A stretch of 64,000 bases of DNA from DATBLE01 sp036555585 (GCA_036555585.1 DATBLE010000020.1:1-64000); one strand, 5' to 3'. Counted from the first letter of the stretch, positions 8,451 through 16,840 are shown. Numbers and translations are program-made. Notes: generated by a model not told the origin, from the letters alone.

Positions 8451-8912
8451 ATGAGCACGTTCCGCAGGACGCTCGCTCTGCTCGGGCCCGCTCCGATCGG
8501 CCTGCCGATTCTCTGCGCGATCGCCTGCGCGACCGCGCTCGCCACCTATGCGGTCGCGGATCGCGTGTATGCGGGCAGCGCCCGCAGCGTCCCTGCGCAC
8601 GCCCGCTCCAACAGGCCCGCGCCCGAAGCCCCTCCGTCCGCGTCGCAGTTCGCCCTGCTGCTCGTCACGCTCGGCAATCTCTACGGATCGGAGCACGGTC
8701 GGTCGGCGCGGCTTACAGGAGCGGACTGCGTCCAGGCATCCGCCGGGCACTACATGTGCTCGTACGCCGTCGTCCGGCCGGGCCGCCCGGACGAGTGTCA
8801 CATCGTGCAGACGGAATGGACTCCCGGCGCGGCCTCCGCCTTCAGGGTCACTCTCGGGGGCCGCGTCGCGAGCTGCCACACGCTCCGAGAGGCGCTCGCG
8901 TCCCTGAAGTAG
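8451..8912 (+). CDS. Secreted or membrane-anchored four-cysteine protein, unknown
   Basis: The 153-residue protein has an N-terminal hydrophobic segment (about 12-38), a Pro/Ala-rich linker and a C-terminal domain with four cysteines (GADCVQ, YMCSY, DECHI, ASCHT) that could make two disulfides outside the cell. I do not recognise the family. The ATG is preceded by AGGAGG. The sequence upstream carries GCTCCTAGCCTCG (8393-8405), which recurs upstream of the cupin gene that follows (9000-9012), so the two may have similar promoters. Confidence 0.65.
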   Translation: MSTFRRTLALLGPAPIGLPILCAIACATALATYAVADRVYAGSARSVPAHARSNRPAPEAPPSASQFALLLVTLGNLYGSEHGRSARLTGADCVQASAGHYMCSYAVVRPGRPDECHIVQTEWTPGAASAFRVTLGGRVASCHTLREALASLK

Positions 8913-9063
8913 CGGGTCGAGGGTGCCAGCCACCACGGCGAATGCCGTGGCAGCACGCTTCCGATCCGCCTGCGTGCACGGTTGGGCCCGCGCCCGGCGG
9001 CTCCTAGCCTCGTCCGCGATGGATCGCGATCGCGCGATCCACGGACGGAAAGGAGCCACAGGC

Positions 9064-9855
9064 ATGAATCGGTTCTTCTCGGGACGCAGGAAGCTGCTCG
9101 TCGTCGGGGCGCTCGCGGTGCTCGGCGCGACGGCTGCGGCCGCCTACGCGGCGCTGCCGACGGCGAACGTCCCGGTGAGCAGCGTCCCGCAGGGCACGCT
9201 GGCGACCGTCACCAAGATGAACCTGCTCGACCCCTCGTCGTTCGGGTTGACACAGAACGGGAACGTCGTCGCGCAGCGGCTGCAGTTCGCGAACGGTCAG
9301 TCGACCGGCTGGCACACCCACCCCGGGCCGAACGTCGTGCTGGTCGTCTCGGGCGGGTTCGAGCTGATCGACGACAAGTGCAACGCGACGTTCTACGGGC
9401 CCGGCCAGGGCTTCGCCACGGGAACCGCGATTCACGAGGCGATCGCGATCGGGCAGACGGACTTCTACTCGATCTACATGCTCCCGGCGGCCGCAGACGT
9501 GCTGCGGACGGACTCGGCGCCGCCCTCGTGCGCGTCCGTGCCCGGGATCGCCGGCGACGGGACCGGGGAGGACGTCCCGTTCACGCCGCAGGGCGTCCCG
9601 CAGCTGCACGTGCACGTCAACCCGCACTGGTTCGGCTACGTGCGGAGCACCCCCTACCTGATCGACTGTCCCAGGGCGTGCATGCGGCCGGTCGGGGCGG
9701 GCGCCCAGGTCACGCTCACCGCGACCCCGAACAGCGGCTGGACGTTCGACCGCTGGTCGCTGGGGCCCTGCGACGGCCAGACGACCTCGACCTGCACCTT
9801 CACGATGCCGGACGCGAAGGTCACGGACGTCGTCGCGGCGTTCAAGAAGCGCTAG
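9064..9855 (+). CDS. Exported cupin protein with C-terminal InlB-type repeat
   Basis: The 263-residue protein has a signal peptide (about 1-35: RRKLLVVGALAVLGATAA), a single cupin domain with the metal-site-like WHTHPGPNVVLVVSGG and later IHEAIAIG, and a C-terminal repeat of the bacterial InlB/Flg_new type (VTLTATPNSGWTFDRW, CTFTMPDAKVTDVVAAF). Cupins bind small ligands or metals; substrate unknown. The ATG 9064 was chosen for its GGAAAGGAG ribosome-binding site and the signal peptide that starts there. GCTCCTAGCCTCG upstream may supply a -10 element. Confidence 0.72.
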   Translation: MNRFFSGRRKLLVVGALAVLGATAAAAYAALPTANVPVSSVPQGTLATVTKMNLLDPSSFGLTQNGNVVAQRLQFANGQSTGWHTHPGPNVVLVVSGGFELIDDKCNATFYGPGQGFATGTAIHEAIAIGQTDFYSIYMLPAAADVLRTDSAPPSCASVPGIAGDGTGEDVPFTPQGVPQLHVHVNPHWFGYVRSTPYLIDCPRACMRPVGAGAQVTLTATPNSGWTFDRWSLGPCDGQTTSTCTFTMPDAKVTDVVAAFKKR

Positions 9856-9863
9856 GCGGCTGA

Positions 9864-9889
9864 GGGGCGGCGGTCGCGGCCGTCGCCCC
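9864..9889 (+). terminator. Hairpin after the cupin gene
   Basis: GGGGCG pairs with CGCCCC and four inner positions also pair, one as G-U, giving a stem of about 10 bp with a six-base loop. It lies 9 nt after the stop codon. No U-tract is seen, so it is an intrinsic terminator candidate of the GC-rich kind. Confidence 0.5.
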
Positions 9890-9904
9890 GAAGCTCTCCT
9901 GCTC

Positions 9905-10165
9905 CTAGGGCTCGGCGTCGGCGAAGTAGTCGGCGCCGGCCTGCTCGGCCGGGGCGCCGTAGACGAAGACGACGACCTCGTCCGTCCCGTCGTTCCGCAG
10001 CTGGAGCGGCGTTCCCGGCTAGCGCCAGAGGCGGGCACGCGACTGCCCCAGGGCGGCCGCCGTCGTCAGGTCGGCGGCCCGCCGGGCGGGGTCACCCTCC
10101 CGCCCTTCGGGCGGCGTCCGCTCCTCGTAGGCCTGGTCGGTCGCCTTGACGACGTGGTAGCCCAT
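9905..10165 (-). pseudogene. Degraded cupin gene with internal deletion and in-frame stop
   Basis: Read on the minus strand from ATG 10165, the frame gives MGYHVVKATDQAYEER, then RRAADLTTAAALGQSRARLWR and a TAG at 10020-10022. The same frame continues directly with PGTPLQLRNDGTDEVVVFVYG and a stop at 9905. Both halves resemble the two ends of a small cupin protein, whose beta-barrel core (roughly 45 residues) would lie between the LWR and PGTPL segments. The core is missing and a stop sits at the join. A deletion followed by loss of function is the simplest reading; a short expressed peptide is possible but has no fold. No functional copy is seen nearby. Confidence 0.75.
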
Positions 10166-10184
10166 CCCGCCGATCATCGCACGC

Positions 10185-10196
10185 TACGCTCGCGCG
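10185..10196 (+). promoter_or_regulatory. -10 box TACGCT of a putative leaderless promoter
   Basis: TACGCT at 10185-10190 lies exactly 6 nt before GTG 10197; there is no Shine-Dalgarno sequence. Confidence 0.55.
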
Positions 10197-10406
10197 GTGC
10201 CTCTCGCGGCGCTCTCGGACGTCAGCCCGGGTCAGTTCATCCTGGCCGTCCTGCTCGCCGCGGTGCTCTCGATGTGGGTCTACTGGCACGCCAGCCGGCA
10301 CGGGAGCCGTCACGCGACTGCCTGGGGAGTCCTGACATTCCTCTTCGTCGGGCTGTTCCTGCCGCTCTACTTCGTGCACTACTTCGTGACCAGGCGGCGT
10401 TTCTAG
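10197..10406 (+). CDS. Small two-helix membrane protein, unknown
   Basis: The 69-residue protein has two hydrophobic segments (about 13-30 and 45-62) joined by a His/Arg-rich turn (WHASRHGSRHATAWG) and a basic C-terminus (VTRRRF). Family not recognised; similar short proteins are common actinobacterial hypotheticals. It is followed after 3 nt by a larger membrane protein and probably co-transcribed with it. The GTG start is supported by the -10 box 6 nt upstream. Confidence 0.65.
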   Translation: MPLAALSDVSPGQFILAVLLAAVLSMWVYWHASRHGSRHATAWGVLTFLFVGLFLPLYFVHYFVTRRRF

Positions 10407-10409
10407 GCG

Positions 10410-11186
10410 ATGGCCCGCAAAGGACGCCGGCCGCCGCGCCGGCCGGAGCCGCTGCCCGCGCCGCTCCCGCCGGAGGAACGGTCCGTCGGGCAACTGGTCG
10501 CGGAGACGATCCGCTTCTACCAGCAGCACTTCTTCCAGGCGCTGCCGCTCGGACTGTCGGTCGCCGCGCTGACCCAGTTGACCGTCGCCTTCGGCCACCG
10601 GCGGGTCGAGCCTCGCGGTCATCCGCCGCCGCGCGACTTCCACGACCCGACGTCGATTCTGGGCGGCGGGATCGAGGTGACCATCCTGCTCGGCGCGCTG
10701 CTCCTGACCGCGTCGTACATCGTCGCGATCGTCCTCGTCACGCGGGAGCGACCGGCAGGCAGGGCGCTCGCGGTCGCCTACGGCCTTGGCGTGCTCGTCT
10801 TCCTGCCCGTGCCGCTGCTGGCGCAGCTGCTCGTCCTCCCGGCGGTCGCCTACCTGGCACTCGTGGGCTGGGTCGTACCGGCCGCGCTGGTCGAGGGGAC
10901 GGGCTTCGCCGAGAGCTTCCGGCGCTCGTACCGGCTGGCGCGCGTCGACTTCGTCCACGCCGTCGGCGGCCTGGCGACGCTCGTGATCGTCTTCTACGTC
11001 GTGCGGCTGATGCTCGCGCTTCTGCTCCGGAGCGGCGGCGAGGCCACCGAGCGCGCCGCGGCGCTGCTCGCCGACCTCGTCCTCTCGCCGATGCTGTTCC
11101 TCGGGGCGGTGCTGCTTTACCTGGACCAGGCGGCGCGTCTGCGTGTGAAGCGCAGTAAGCTCGAGCATCCGACCCAGGAGGCGTGA
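10410..11186 (+). CDS. Polytopic membrane protein (YciC/GDPD-membrane-domain-like)
   Basis: The 258-residue protein starts with a Pro/Arg-rich cytosolic stretch followed by about five or six hydrophobic segments. EETIRFYQQHF-type wording near residue 30 and SFRRSYRLARVDFVHAVG in the middle resemble the repeated amphipathic segments of YciC-like and glycerophosphodiesterase membrane domains, a loose match. Function unknown. It ends with the stop directly before the GYD gene (11187), so the genes from 10197 to 12256 look like one operon. Confidence 0.6.
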   Translation: MARKGRRPPRRPEPLPAPLPPEERSVGQLVAETIRFYQQHFFQALPLGLSVAALTQLTVAFGHRRVEPRGHPPPRDFHDPTSILGGGIEVTILLGALLLTASYIVAIVLVTRERPAGRALAVAYGLGVLVFLPVPLLAQLLVLPAVAYLALVGWVVPAALVEGTGFAESFRRSYRLARVDFVHAVGGLATLVIVFYVVRLMLALLLRSGGEATERAAALLADLVLSPMLFLGAVLLYLDQAARLRVKRSKLEHPTQEA

Positions 11187-11474
11187 ATGCCGAAGTACGT
11201 GATGCTGACGACGCTGACGGCGAAAGGGGTGCAGACCCTCCAGGCGAACCCGGAGCGGCTGCAGGAGGTCAACCGGGACGTCGAGGAGCTCGGCGCCAAG
11301 GTCTTGCACCAGTGGGGGATGATCGGCGCCTACGACTTCCTGAACATCGTCGAGGCGCCCGACGCCGCGACGGTCGCCAAGGTCTCGGTGGCGCTCGGCG
11401 CCAGGGGGAGCGCGAAGCTGCAGACGTTCGAGCTGATCGAGATCGACAGCCTGCTCGAGCAGCTCTCTCCTTGA
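11187..11474 (+). CDS. GYD domain protein
   Basis: The 95-residue protein matches the small GYD family: MPKYVMLTTLTAKGVQTL at the start, then HQWGMIGAYDFLNIVEAP containing the GAYD variant of the name-giving motif, and ending in LIEIDSLLEQL. The family forms ferredoxin-like alpha/beta dimers of unknown function. It starts right after the preceding stop and its TGA overlaps the TTG start of the phosphatase gene, consistent with translational coupling. Confidence 0.85.
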   Translation: MPKYVMLTTLTAKGVQTLQANPERLQEVNRDVEELGAKVLHQWGMIGAYDFLNIVEAPDAATVAKVSVALGARGSAKLQTFELIEIDSLLEQLSP

Positions 11475-12052
11475 TCCTCGTCCTCGCGCGGCACGCCGAG
11501 TCGGTGCTGAACCTGGAGGGCCGCGTCAACGGCGATCCCACGGTGCCGGCGCCGCTGACCGACCACGGCCGCGACGAGGCGAGGCTGCTGGGCGGGCAGC
11601 TCGGCAGCGTCGAGCTCGACCTCTGCGTGCACACGCGCTTTCCGCGGACCCGCGAGACGGCCGAGCTCGCGGTCGGGAGCCGGCGGGTGCCGGTCGAGGT
11701 CGAGTCCCTGCTCGACGACGTCCGGGTCGGCGAGCTCGAGGGCCTCCCGCTGGCCCGCTACCGCGAGGCGAAGCGCTCGCTCGGCCGGAAGCAGCCGTTT
11801 CCCGGCGGCGAGAGCCTCGACGAGGCGGCGCTCCGCTACGCGCAGGCGTTCGAGCGCCTGGCCGGGTCGTCGGCGCGTCGGGTGCTCGTGGTGTGTCACG
11901 AGATCCCGGTTCGGTACGCGCTGAACGCCGCGGCGGGCGCGGACGAGCTCGACGGGCCTCCGTTCCACGACATCGGGAACGCGGTGCCGTTCCTCTTCGA
12001 CGGCCGGCTGCTCTCCGGGGCGGCCGCGCGGATCCGGGAGCTCGCGGCGTAG
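11471..12052 (+). CDS. Histidine phosphatase superfamily protein
   Basis: The 193-residue protein has the catalytic N-terminus ILVLARHAES (RHxE-type phospho-His motif), the arginine in TRFPRTRETAEL and the second His in VLVVCHEIPVRYAL, so it is a phosphoglycerate mutase-like phosphatase. Substrate unknown. The start is TTG 11471, overlapping the GYD stop as TTGA, chosen because the beta-strand carrying RHAE begins there; no ATG or GTG is available between. Confidence 0.85.
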   Translation: MILVLARHAESVLNLEGRVNGDPTVPAPLTDHGRDEARLLGGQLGSVELDLCVHTRFPRTRETAELAVGSRRVPVEVESLLDDVRVGELEGLPLARYREAKRSLGRKQPFPGGESLDEAALRYAQAFERLAGSSARRVLVVCHEIPVRYALNAAAGADELDGPPFHDIGNAVPFLFDGRLLSGAAARIRELAA

Positions 12053-12061
12053 GATCCGCGC
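12050..12061 (+). promoter_or_regulatory. -10 box TAGGAT of a putative leaderless promoter
   Basis: TAGGAT at 12050-12055 begins at the last codon of the phosphatase gene and ends exactly 6 nt before GTG 12062. Confidence 0.5.
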
Positions 12062-12256
12062 GTGGCCGAGCACCGGCGCCGTAGCCGGATCCGCACGTTC
12101 CTGATCGGCGGCATCGTCGGCGCCTCGGCGGCCCTCGCCGCCGTTCGTCGCCGTCGGGGTACGCCCCGGCGGACGCCGGTGGGCCTCGCGGCGTTCGAGG
12201 AGGCGCCCTGCTACGAAGAGACCCTGGAGAGGGAGCGGACGATCACCCGGACCTGA
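12062..12256 (+). CDS. Small basic membrane protein, unknown
   Basis: The 64-residue protein has an Arg-rich start (AEHRRRSRIR), one hydrophobic segment (TFLIGGIVGASAALAAV) and a basic then acidic tail. Such single-pass proteins are frequent in actinobacteria; no family is recognised. Its last 46 bp overlap the 3' end of the convergent glycosyltransferase gene. Confidence 0.55.
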   Translation: MAEHRRRSRIRTFLIGGIVGASAALAAVRRRRGTPRRTPVGLAAFEEAPCYEETLERERTITRT

Positions 12257-13869
12257 GCCCGGTGGACGGTGTCGTAGTTGATGTCGGCGTCGCCCATTCC
12301 GAGCGACTTGCCGATCAGCTCCGCCTTGCGCGCGTCGTCCAGGTAGCGGGCGACGGTGACGGTCGGCTTCCGGGTGCGGATCACGAGGAACGGGCCGAAC
12401 GCGCGCGCCTCGAACTCCCTGTGCGGGAAGGGCAGCCGCAGGTCGATCTTCGTCCGCTTGACGTAGTTGTTGTTGTCGCCGGCGTCGAACGCCCACACGC
12501 CGCGGCCGAGCGGCTTCGGTGCGTCGTCGAGGGCCTCGAGGGCGAGCCTGGGGTCCGCGCGGGGCACGACGGTGCGCGACACCGACGACCGGTGCTTCTC
12601 CCACGCCGCCAGGTAGACCGGCTCGTAGGCGAAGAGGACGTCGTCGGGCCGCGAGGTCGCGCCCAGCCAGTCGGCGGCGGCGCGACGGGCGTCGACGCGA
12701 ACCGGATTCTCGCGCTCGAACAGAGCCGGGGTCTTGTGCCAGCCCCAGGCAACCTCGGCCGGGGCGATCGCCAGCACCACGATCGCGGCCAGGACGAGCC
12801 CGAAGCGCCCGGCCGACCGGGCTGCGGCGACGATTCCGCTCGCGCTCGCCAGCGCGAAGAACGGCAGCACGAAGATCAGGTGGCGCGATTCGGGCGCCGA
12901 GTTCCCACCGAACCGGCCCAGGAGGAAGAAGAGCGTCGGCGTGATCACGACGCAGCCGGTCAGCAGCGCGGTGCGCGGCCTGGTGCGCACCTGCCAGACC
13001 AGCCCCAAAAGCGCGAAGCCCATGACGATCAGGAGGACGCCGGTGTAGCCGGCCGACGCGTCGCCTGCGGCGTGCCAGAGGTAGGCGAACACCTCGCGCG
13101 GAGTGCGCAGCTTGCCGCCGCCGCCCCCGACGCCGACGTCCAGGCGACCCGCGAGGACGACGCTGCTGCGCCAGAGCGGGACGGCGAGGACCAGCACGGC
13201 CCCGAACGCCACGACCGCCTGGCGCAGCCGGCTGCGGGTGAGCAGCACGTAGAGCCCCTGCGAGCCGAGCACGAGCGCGCCGTACGGATGCGAGCCGATC
13301 GCGAGCAGCATGACGACCGCCCAGAGGGCCCAGGCTCTTCCCCCGCCTCGATCGGCCGCGCGCAGGAGGGCCAGGTACGAGAGCGTCGAGAGGAAGAGGA
13401 AGAGGCTGTACATGCGGGCGTAGATGCCGTGGAAGAGGAGGATCCAGCTGCCGGCCGCGAGCACGCTCGCCGCCAGCGCCGGAGCCCGTCCGGCCAAGCG
13501 GTTCCCGAGGAGGGCGATCGCCGGGACGCTGGAGATCGCGAACACGGCGGAGAAGAACCGCATCGTCTCGAGCCCGCCGCCCGAATGGGCGACGACCCAC
13601 GCGATCAGGAAGTGCAGCGGCGCTCCGCCGCGCTTGCCGAGGACGATGTCGAAGAGGCCGCCGATCGGCTGGCGGCCGACGAAGAGCGGCAACGTCTCGT
13701 CCTCGTGGGGCGGCCAGCCTGAGAGCTGGACGAGCAGGAACACGGCCACGGCCGCCGTGCACGCCGCGACGCCCGCGACGAACACCCTGCGGTCGAGCTC
13801 GACCGCCGCCCGCCGCACGCGGGGGAAGGCGGGTGCCGGCGCGTCGATCGTGGTCGCGGTCTCGTTCAT
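12211..13869 (-). CDS. GT39/ArnT-like membrane glycosyltransferase
   Basis: The 552-residue polytopic protein has an N-terminal TM helix (about 30-50), then a first loop with GWPPHEDETLPLFVGRQ carrying the acidic pair typical of polyprenyl-phosphate-dependent GT-C transferases, followed by about ten further helices and a C-terminal extracytoplasmic domain (about 400-552). GT-C enzymes move a sugar from a lipid-linked donor to protein or glycan outside the membrane. Acceptor and sugar cannot be told. It is transcribed away from the FmdB-type gene, 63 bp apart, and converges on the small gene at 12062. Confidence 0.75.
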   Translation of the reverse strand: MNETATTIDAPAPAFPRVRRAAVELDRRVFVAGVAACTAAVAVFLLVQLSGWPPHEDETLPLFVGRQPIGGLFDIVLGKRGGAPLHFLIAWVVAHSGGGLETMRFFSAVFAISSVPAIALLGNRLAGRAPALAASVLAAGSWILLFHGIYARMYSLFLFLSTLSYLALLRAADRGGGRAWALWAVVMLLAIGSHPYGALVLGSQGLYVLLTRSRLRQAVVAFGAVLVLAVPLWRSSVVLAGRLDVGVGGGGGKLRTPREVFAYLWHAAGDASAGYTGVLLIVMGFALLGLVWQVRTRPRTALLTGCVVITPTLFFLLGRFGGNSAPESRHLIFVLPFFALASASGIVAAARSAGRFGLVLAAIVVLAIAPAEVAWGWHKTPALFERENPVRVDARRAAADWLGATSRPDDVLFAYEPVYLAAWEKHRSSVSRTVVPRADPRLALEALDDAPKPLGRGVWAFDAGDNNNYVKRTKIDLRLPFPHREFEARAFGPFLVIRTRKPTVTVARYLDDARKAELIGKSLGMGDADINYDTVHRAQVRVIVRSLSRVSS

Positions 13870-13932
13870 GGAACCGGTCGAACCTTACGCGCGAAAAAGG
13901 GCCGCAGATGGCCCTGCTAGCCTTGATCGACC

Positions 13933-14235
13933 GTGCCGATCTACGAGTTCCGCTGTCCGAACGGACATCTCTTCGAGGTATTCCACAGGATCAGCGATCC
14001 GGATCCAGACGTCTGCGAGGTGTGCGGAGCGGCGCCGCTGACCAAGGTCCTCCACCCGGTGCCGATCCACTTCAAGGGGTCGGGGTTCTACTCCACCGAC
14101 TACGGTCGCGGCTCGCGCAAGCGCGACGCCGCGGAGGACGGCGCGGCGAAGAAGGACGAGAAGCCGGCGGACAAGTCCGGCAAGGCCGACAAGGCCGGCA
14201 AGGCGGAGAAGAAGGCCGCCGCCAGCGAGAGCTGA
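13933..14235 (+). CDS. FmdB-type zinc ribbon protein
   Basis: The 100-residue protein starts MPIYEFRCPNGHLFEVFH and continues DVCEVCGAAPLTKVLHPV, the CxxC...CxxC-like zinc ribbon of the FmdB/CxxC_CxxC_SSSS family; the first pair is CPNGH, with His in place of the second Cys. The last 45 residues are a Lys/Ala/Asp tail with KADKAGKAEKK repeats, likely disordered. FmdB proteins are thought to be regulatory, but the role is not settled. GTG start; a TAGCCT box lies 9 nt upstream. Confidence 0.85.
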   Translation: MPIYEFRCPNGHLFEVFHRISDPDPDVCEVCGAAPLTKVLHPVPIHFKGSGFYSTDYGRGSRKRDAAEDGAAKKDEKPADKSGKADKAGKAEKKAAASES

Positions 14236-14237
14236 CG

Positions 14238-14253
14238 GCGCCCGATCGGGTGC
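14238..14253 (+). terminator. Short hairpin after the FmdB-type gene
   Basis: GCGCCC and GGGTGC pair over 6 bp (one G-U) with a GATC loop, 2 nt after the stop codon, followed by TTG. A weak intrinsic terminator candidate. Confidence 0.4.
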
Positions 14254-14293
14254 TTGTCCACCGTCGCCGACGGCACTACTGTGAGCTGGGGCA

Positions 14294-15628
14294 ATGAGAT
14301 CGTCTCTCCGTCGATGCGCCGTCCTCGTCGCCCTGGGCTCGCTGCTGGTCGCTGCCCTCGCAGGCGGCTCGATCGCCGCGCCTCGTCCTGCCACGGACGC
14401 CGCGCCGCCGCTCCCGCTCCTCGACAGGGTCGGCATGCGCCCGAGCAGCGTCACCCGGATCGAGCGTGGCTCCTGGTGGGGCGGCCCGGTCGTCGCAGCC
14501 ACCGGCGAGACGGTCACCGTCTACCTCTCCGACGCGTTCGCGCTCGACGAGTCGGTCCGGGCGAAGTGGGCGAACTTCTTCGCGTGGCTCGACCACGGCG
14601 CCGAGCTCGCGACGCTCACGGCCTACATCGCCCCGATCTCGCAGGTGCAGGCGATCTGCGGCTCGGAGGCCGGCGGCTGCTACAACCCCACCTCCCGGGT
14701 CCTCGTGATCCCCGGCGATCTCGGCGACGGCGTCGGCTTCGACATCGCGGCGCACGAGTACGGGCACCACATCGCCACGAGTCGCCGTAACGATCCCTGG
14801 GATCCGAACGGCTGGGGGCCCAAGCGCTGGGCGACCTATGTCGGCGTCTGCTCGCGTGTCGCCTCCGGCCGGGCATTCCCGGGCGACGAGGGCCTGAACT
14901 ACGGGCTGAACACCGGCGAGGCGTTCGCCGAGGCCTACCGGGCGCTCGAGGAGGCCCGCGGCGGGTACTCGTGGGCGCACCTTCCGCTCGTCGTCGACCA
15001 GAGCTTCGCCCCCGACGCGGGAGCCGAGGCGGCGGCCCTCGCCGACGTGCAGCAGCCCTGGACCGGCCCGGCGTCGGCGACCTGGGAGGGGCGATTCTCG
15101 GCGCCCGTCGTGAGCCTGAACGCGTCGGTCGGGCCCAGCCGGACGATCTCCCTGAAGACGGCTGCCGCGGCGCCCGCCCGCGTGCTCCAGGCCGGGACCT
15201 ACGCGGTCTCCGTCCGCGACCGGTCTGCGCACGACAACTTCCACCTGACCGGCGCCGGAGTCGACCGCAAGACGGGAGTGCCCGGCCGCGGGCGAGCCGT
15301 CTGGACCCTCGCGCTGAAGCCGGGGGTCTACCGCTACCGCTCGGACGCCCACGCCGGGCTGGGGGGCTCGATCACCGTCACGGCCCGCACGGCGACCTTC
15401 GCGCCGCTCGACCGGACGCTGCCGACGGGCCTGGACGGCACCTTCCAGGCAATGGTCTCCGGTGGGGCGAATGCCACGCTCGAGCTCCTGGACGCGGCGA
15501 CGGGGCAGGTCCTCGCCGGGCCGGTGCAGGGCGCGATCTCGACCACGATCTGCGGCCAGCGCTCGGTCCTCCTGCGCGTCGCGGCGCGGCAGGCCGGCGC
15601 GTTCCACGTGGTCGTCAGCACCCCGTAG
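14294..15628 (+). CDS. Secreted HExxH protein (putative gluzincin metallopeptidase)
   Basis: The 444-residue protein has a signal peptide (about 1-32: VLVALGSLLVAALAGGSIAA). Near residues 154-162 it has AAHEYGHHIA, an HExxH zinc motif, and about 50 residues later NTGEAFAEAYR, whose Glu could be the third zinc ligand. The C-terminal half (about 260-444) is Thr/Val/Ala-rich and looks like one or two beta-sandwich domains. This suggests an exported metallopeptidase, but no named family is recognised. The gene ends exactly where the convergent LCP gene ends (stops abut at 15628/15629). Confidence 0.65.
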   Translation: MRSSLRRCAVLVALGSLLVAALAGGSIAAPRPATDAAPPLPLLDRVGMRPSSVTRIERGSWWGGPVVAATGETVTVYLSDAFALDESVRAKWANFFAWLDHGAELATLTAYIAPISQVQAICGSEAGGCYNPTSRVLVIPGDLGDGVGFDIAAHEYGHHIATSRRNDPWDPNGWGPKRWATYVGVCSRVASGRAFPGDEGLNYGLNTGEAFAEAYRALEEARGGYSWAHLPLVVDQSFAPDAGAEAAALADVQQPWTGPASATWEGRFSAPVVSLNASVGPSRTISLKTAAAAPARVLQAGTYAVSVRDRSAHDNFHLTGAGVDRKTGVPGRGRAVWTLALKPGVYRYRSDAHAGLGGSITVTARTATFAPLDRTLPTGLDGTFQAMVSGGANATLELLDAATGQVLAGPVQGAISTTICGQRSVLLRVAARQAGAFHVVVSTP

Positions 15629-16759
15629 TCAGCGCACGCCGAGCGTCTCGTTCCCGGAGACGCAGCCGGGGCCGAAGGCGCCCGAGCCCGGCACCGGCGG
15701 CTGCGGGGCGGATTCGCCGGTGAACTCCTGGATCACCCCGAAGTTCTCCTCGACGGAGTGGATCTCGCCGCCGCTGGGCTCGCCGCCGAGGCGGCAGTGC
15801 AGCGTCGACCCGCCGCTTGACCGGAACTTCGACCAGCCGAGCGACAGGAACGCGTGCGTCGAGAGATCGGTGGTGATCGGAGCGAGCAGGTCGCCGCCGA
15901 TGAAGGGCAGCTTCACGAGCGTCCCGAAGCTCGTCAGCTTGCCGGCGACCGCGTTCAGCACCTGTTGGTTGCGCTCCGCCCGGGCGAAGTCGGTGTCCGA
16001 CGGGTCGAGCGCGTTCTTGCGGACGCGCGAGTAGATCAGCGCGCGGTGCCCGTCCATGTGCTGCTTGCCCTTGGCGAAGCGCCAGCCGTCCCACCGGGCA
16101 CAGCGCTCCTCGGTCGGGTACGGGCAGTCGAACTTGGAGACGATCGGCCTCGCGACCGTGATGTCGATCCCGCCCAGCTTGTCGATCAGGTCCTCGAACT
16201 GGCTGAAGTCGACGATGACGACGTGATTGACCGGCAGCCCGGTCAGCTTCTTGACCGTGAGCGCGGCCAGCCGCGGCCCGCCGAGTTGCATCGCAGCGTT
16301 GATCTTCGAGCTGCCGTGGCCGGGGATCTCGACGACCAGGTCGCGGGGGATCGACAGGTACGCGATCCGGTGCTTGTCGGTGTCGACGCGGACGAGGGTG
16401 ATCGAGTCGCTGCGGTTCGCCGATTCGCGCCCGCTGAGGCGGGCGTGGTCGGTACCGAGCAGCAGGATGTCGGTGGAGCTGCCGTGCTGCTCGTCGAGCG
16501 ACTGCTGGACCCGCCGGTCGAGCCGCTTGTTCGCCGCCGAGACGCCGTCGCGGAACTGGAAGTAGCTGATCAGCGCCCAGACCAGGACGAGCAGGAGGAA
16601 CGCGCCGATCAGGACGGGGATCCAGCGCAGCCAGCGGCGGCTGGGCCGGAGATCGATGCGCGGCCGCCGGAAGCCGGTCCGCGCCGGCTTGATGCTCGGA
16701 ACCTTGCCCTTGACCCGGCCGCCCCGGTAGAGCCGGTAGGGCTTCTCCTCCGACGGCAT
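15629..16759 (-). CDS. LytR-CpsA-Psr (LCP) family cell-wall ligase
   Basis: The 376-residue protein has a cytosolic basic region (1-48), a TM helix (about 49-70) and an extracellular LCP domain: DILLLGTDHARL, then NRSDSITLVRVD, LSIPRDLVVEIPG and KINAAMQLGG, with the conserved Arg and Asp residues that bind polyprenyl pyrophosphate. LCP enzymes attach teichoic acids, arabinogalactan or capsule to peptidoglycan. The tail contains five cysteines, perhaps disulfides. ATG 16759 (MPSEEKPYRLYRGG) was chosen; the open frame extends far upstream, but antisense to the ROK gene. Confidence 0.9.
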   Translation of the reverse strand: MPSEEKPYRLYRGGRVKGKVPSIKPARTGFRRPRIDLRPSRRWLRWIPVLIGAFLLLVLVWALISYFQFRDGVSAANKRLDRRVQQSLDEQHGSSTDILLLGTDHARLSGRESANRSDSITLVRVDTDKHRIAYLSIPRDLVVEIPGHGSSKINAAMQLGGPRLAALTVKKLTGLPVNHVVIVDFSQFEDLIDKLGGIDITVARPIVSKFDCPYPTEERCARWDGWRFAKGKQHMDGHRALIYSRVRKNALDPSDTDFARAERNQQVLNAVAGKLTSFGTLVKLPFIGGDLLAPITTDLSTHAFLSLGWSKFRSSGGSTLHCRLGGEPSGGEIHSVEENFGVIQEFTGESAPQPPVPGSGAFGPGCVSGNETLGVR

Positions 16760-16840
16760 CCGGCGGCGAATGGTAGCCCGAGCGCCCGGGCCGGAAGTGT
16801 CGGTCTGGGACGCCTCGGGGCGATAAGGTAGCCGCCGCCC

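Noticed and set aside
8393..9012. GCTCCTAGCCTCG repeat (8393-8405 and 9000-9012) as a mobile element
   Set aside because: Only 13 bp, both copies lie before start codons and contain TAGCCT, so shared promoter elements explain it better.
12262..13722. A 486-codon plus-strand frame opposite the glycosyltransferase gene
   Set aside because: Rich in Arg, Glu and Asp with no fold; the minus-strand frame has TM helices and a GT-C motif.
14160..14225. Lys/Ala repeats at the end of the FmdB-type gene as a possible tandem repeat locus
   Set aside because: Units differ in sequence and length; it is a disordered basic tail inside a gene.
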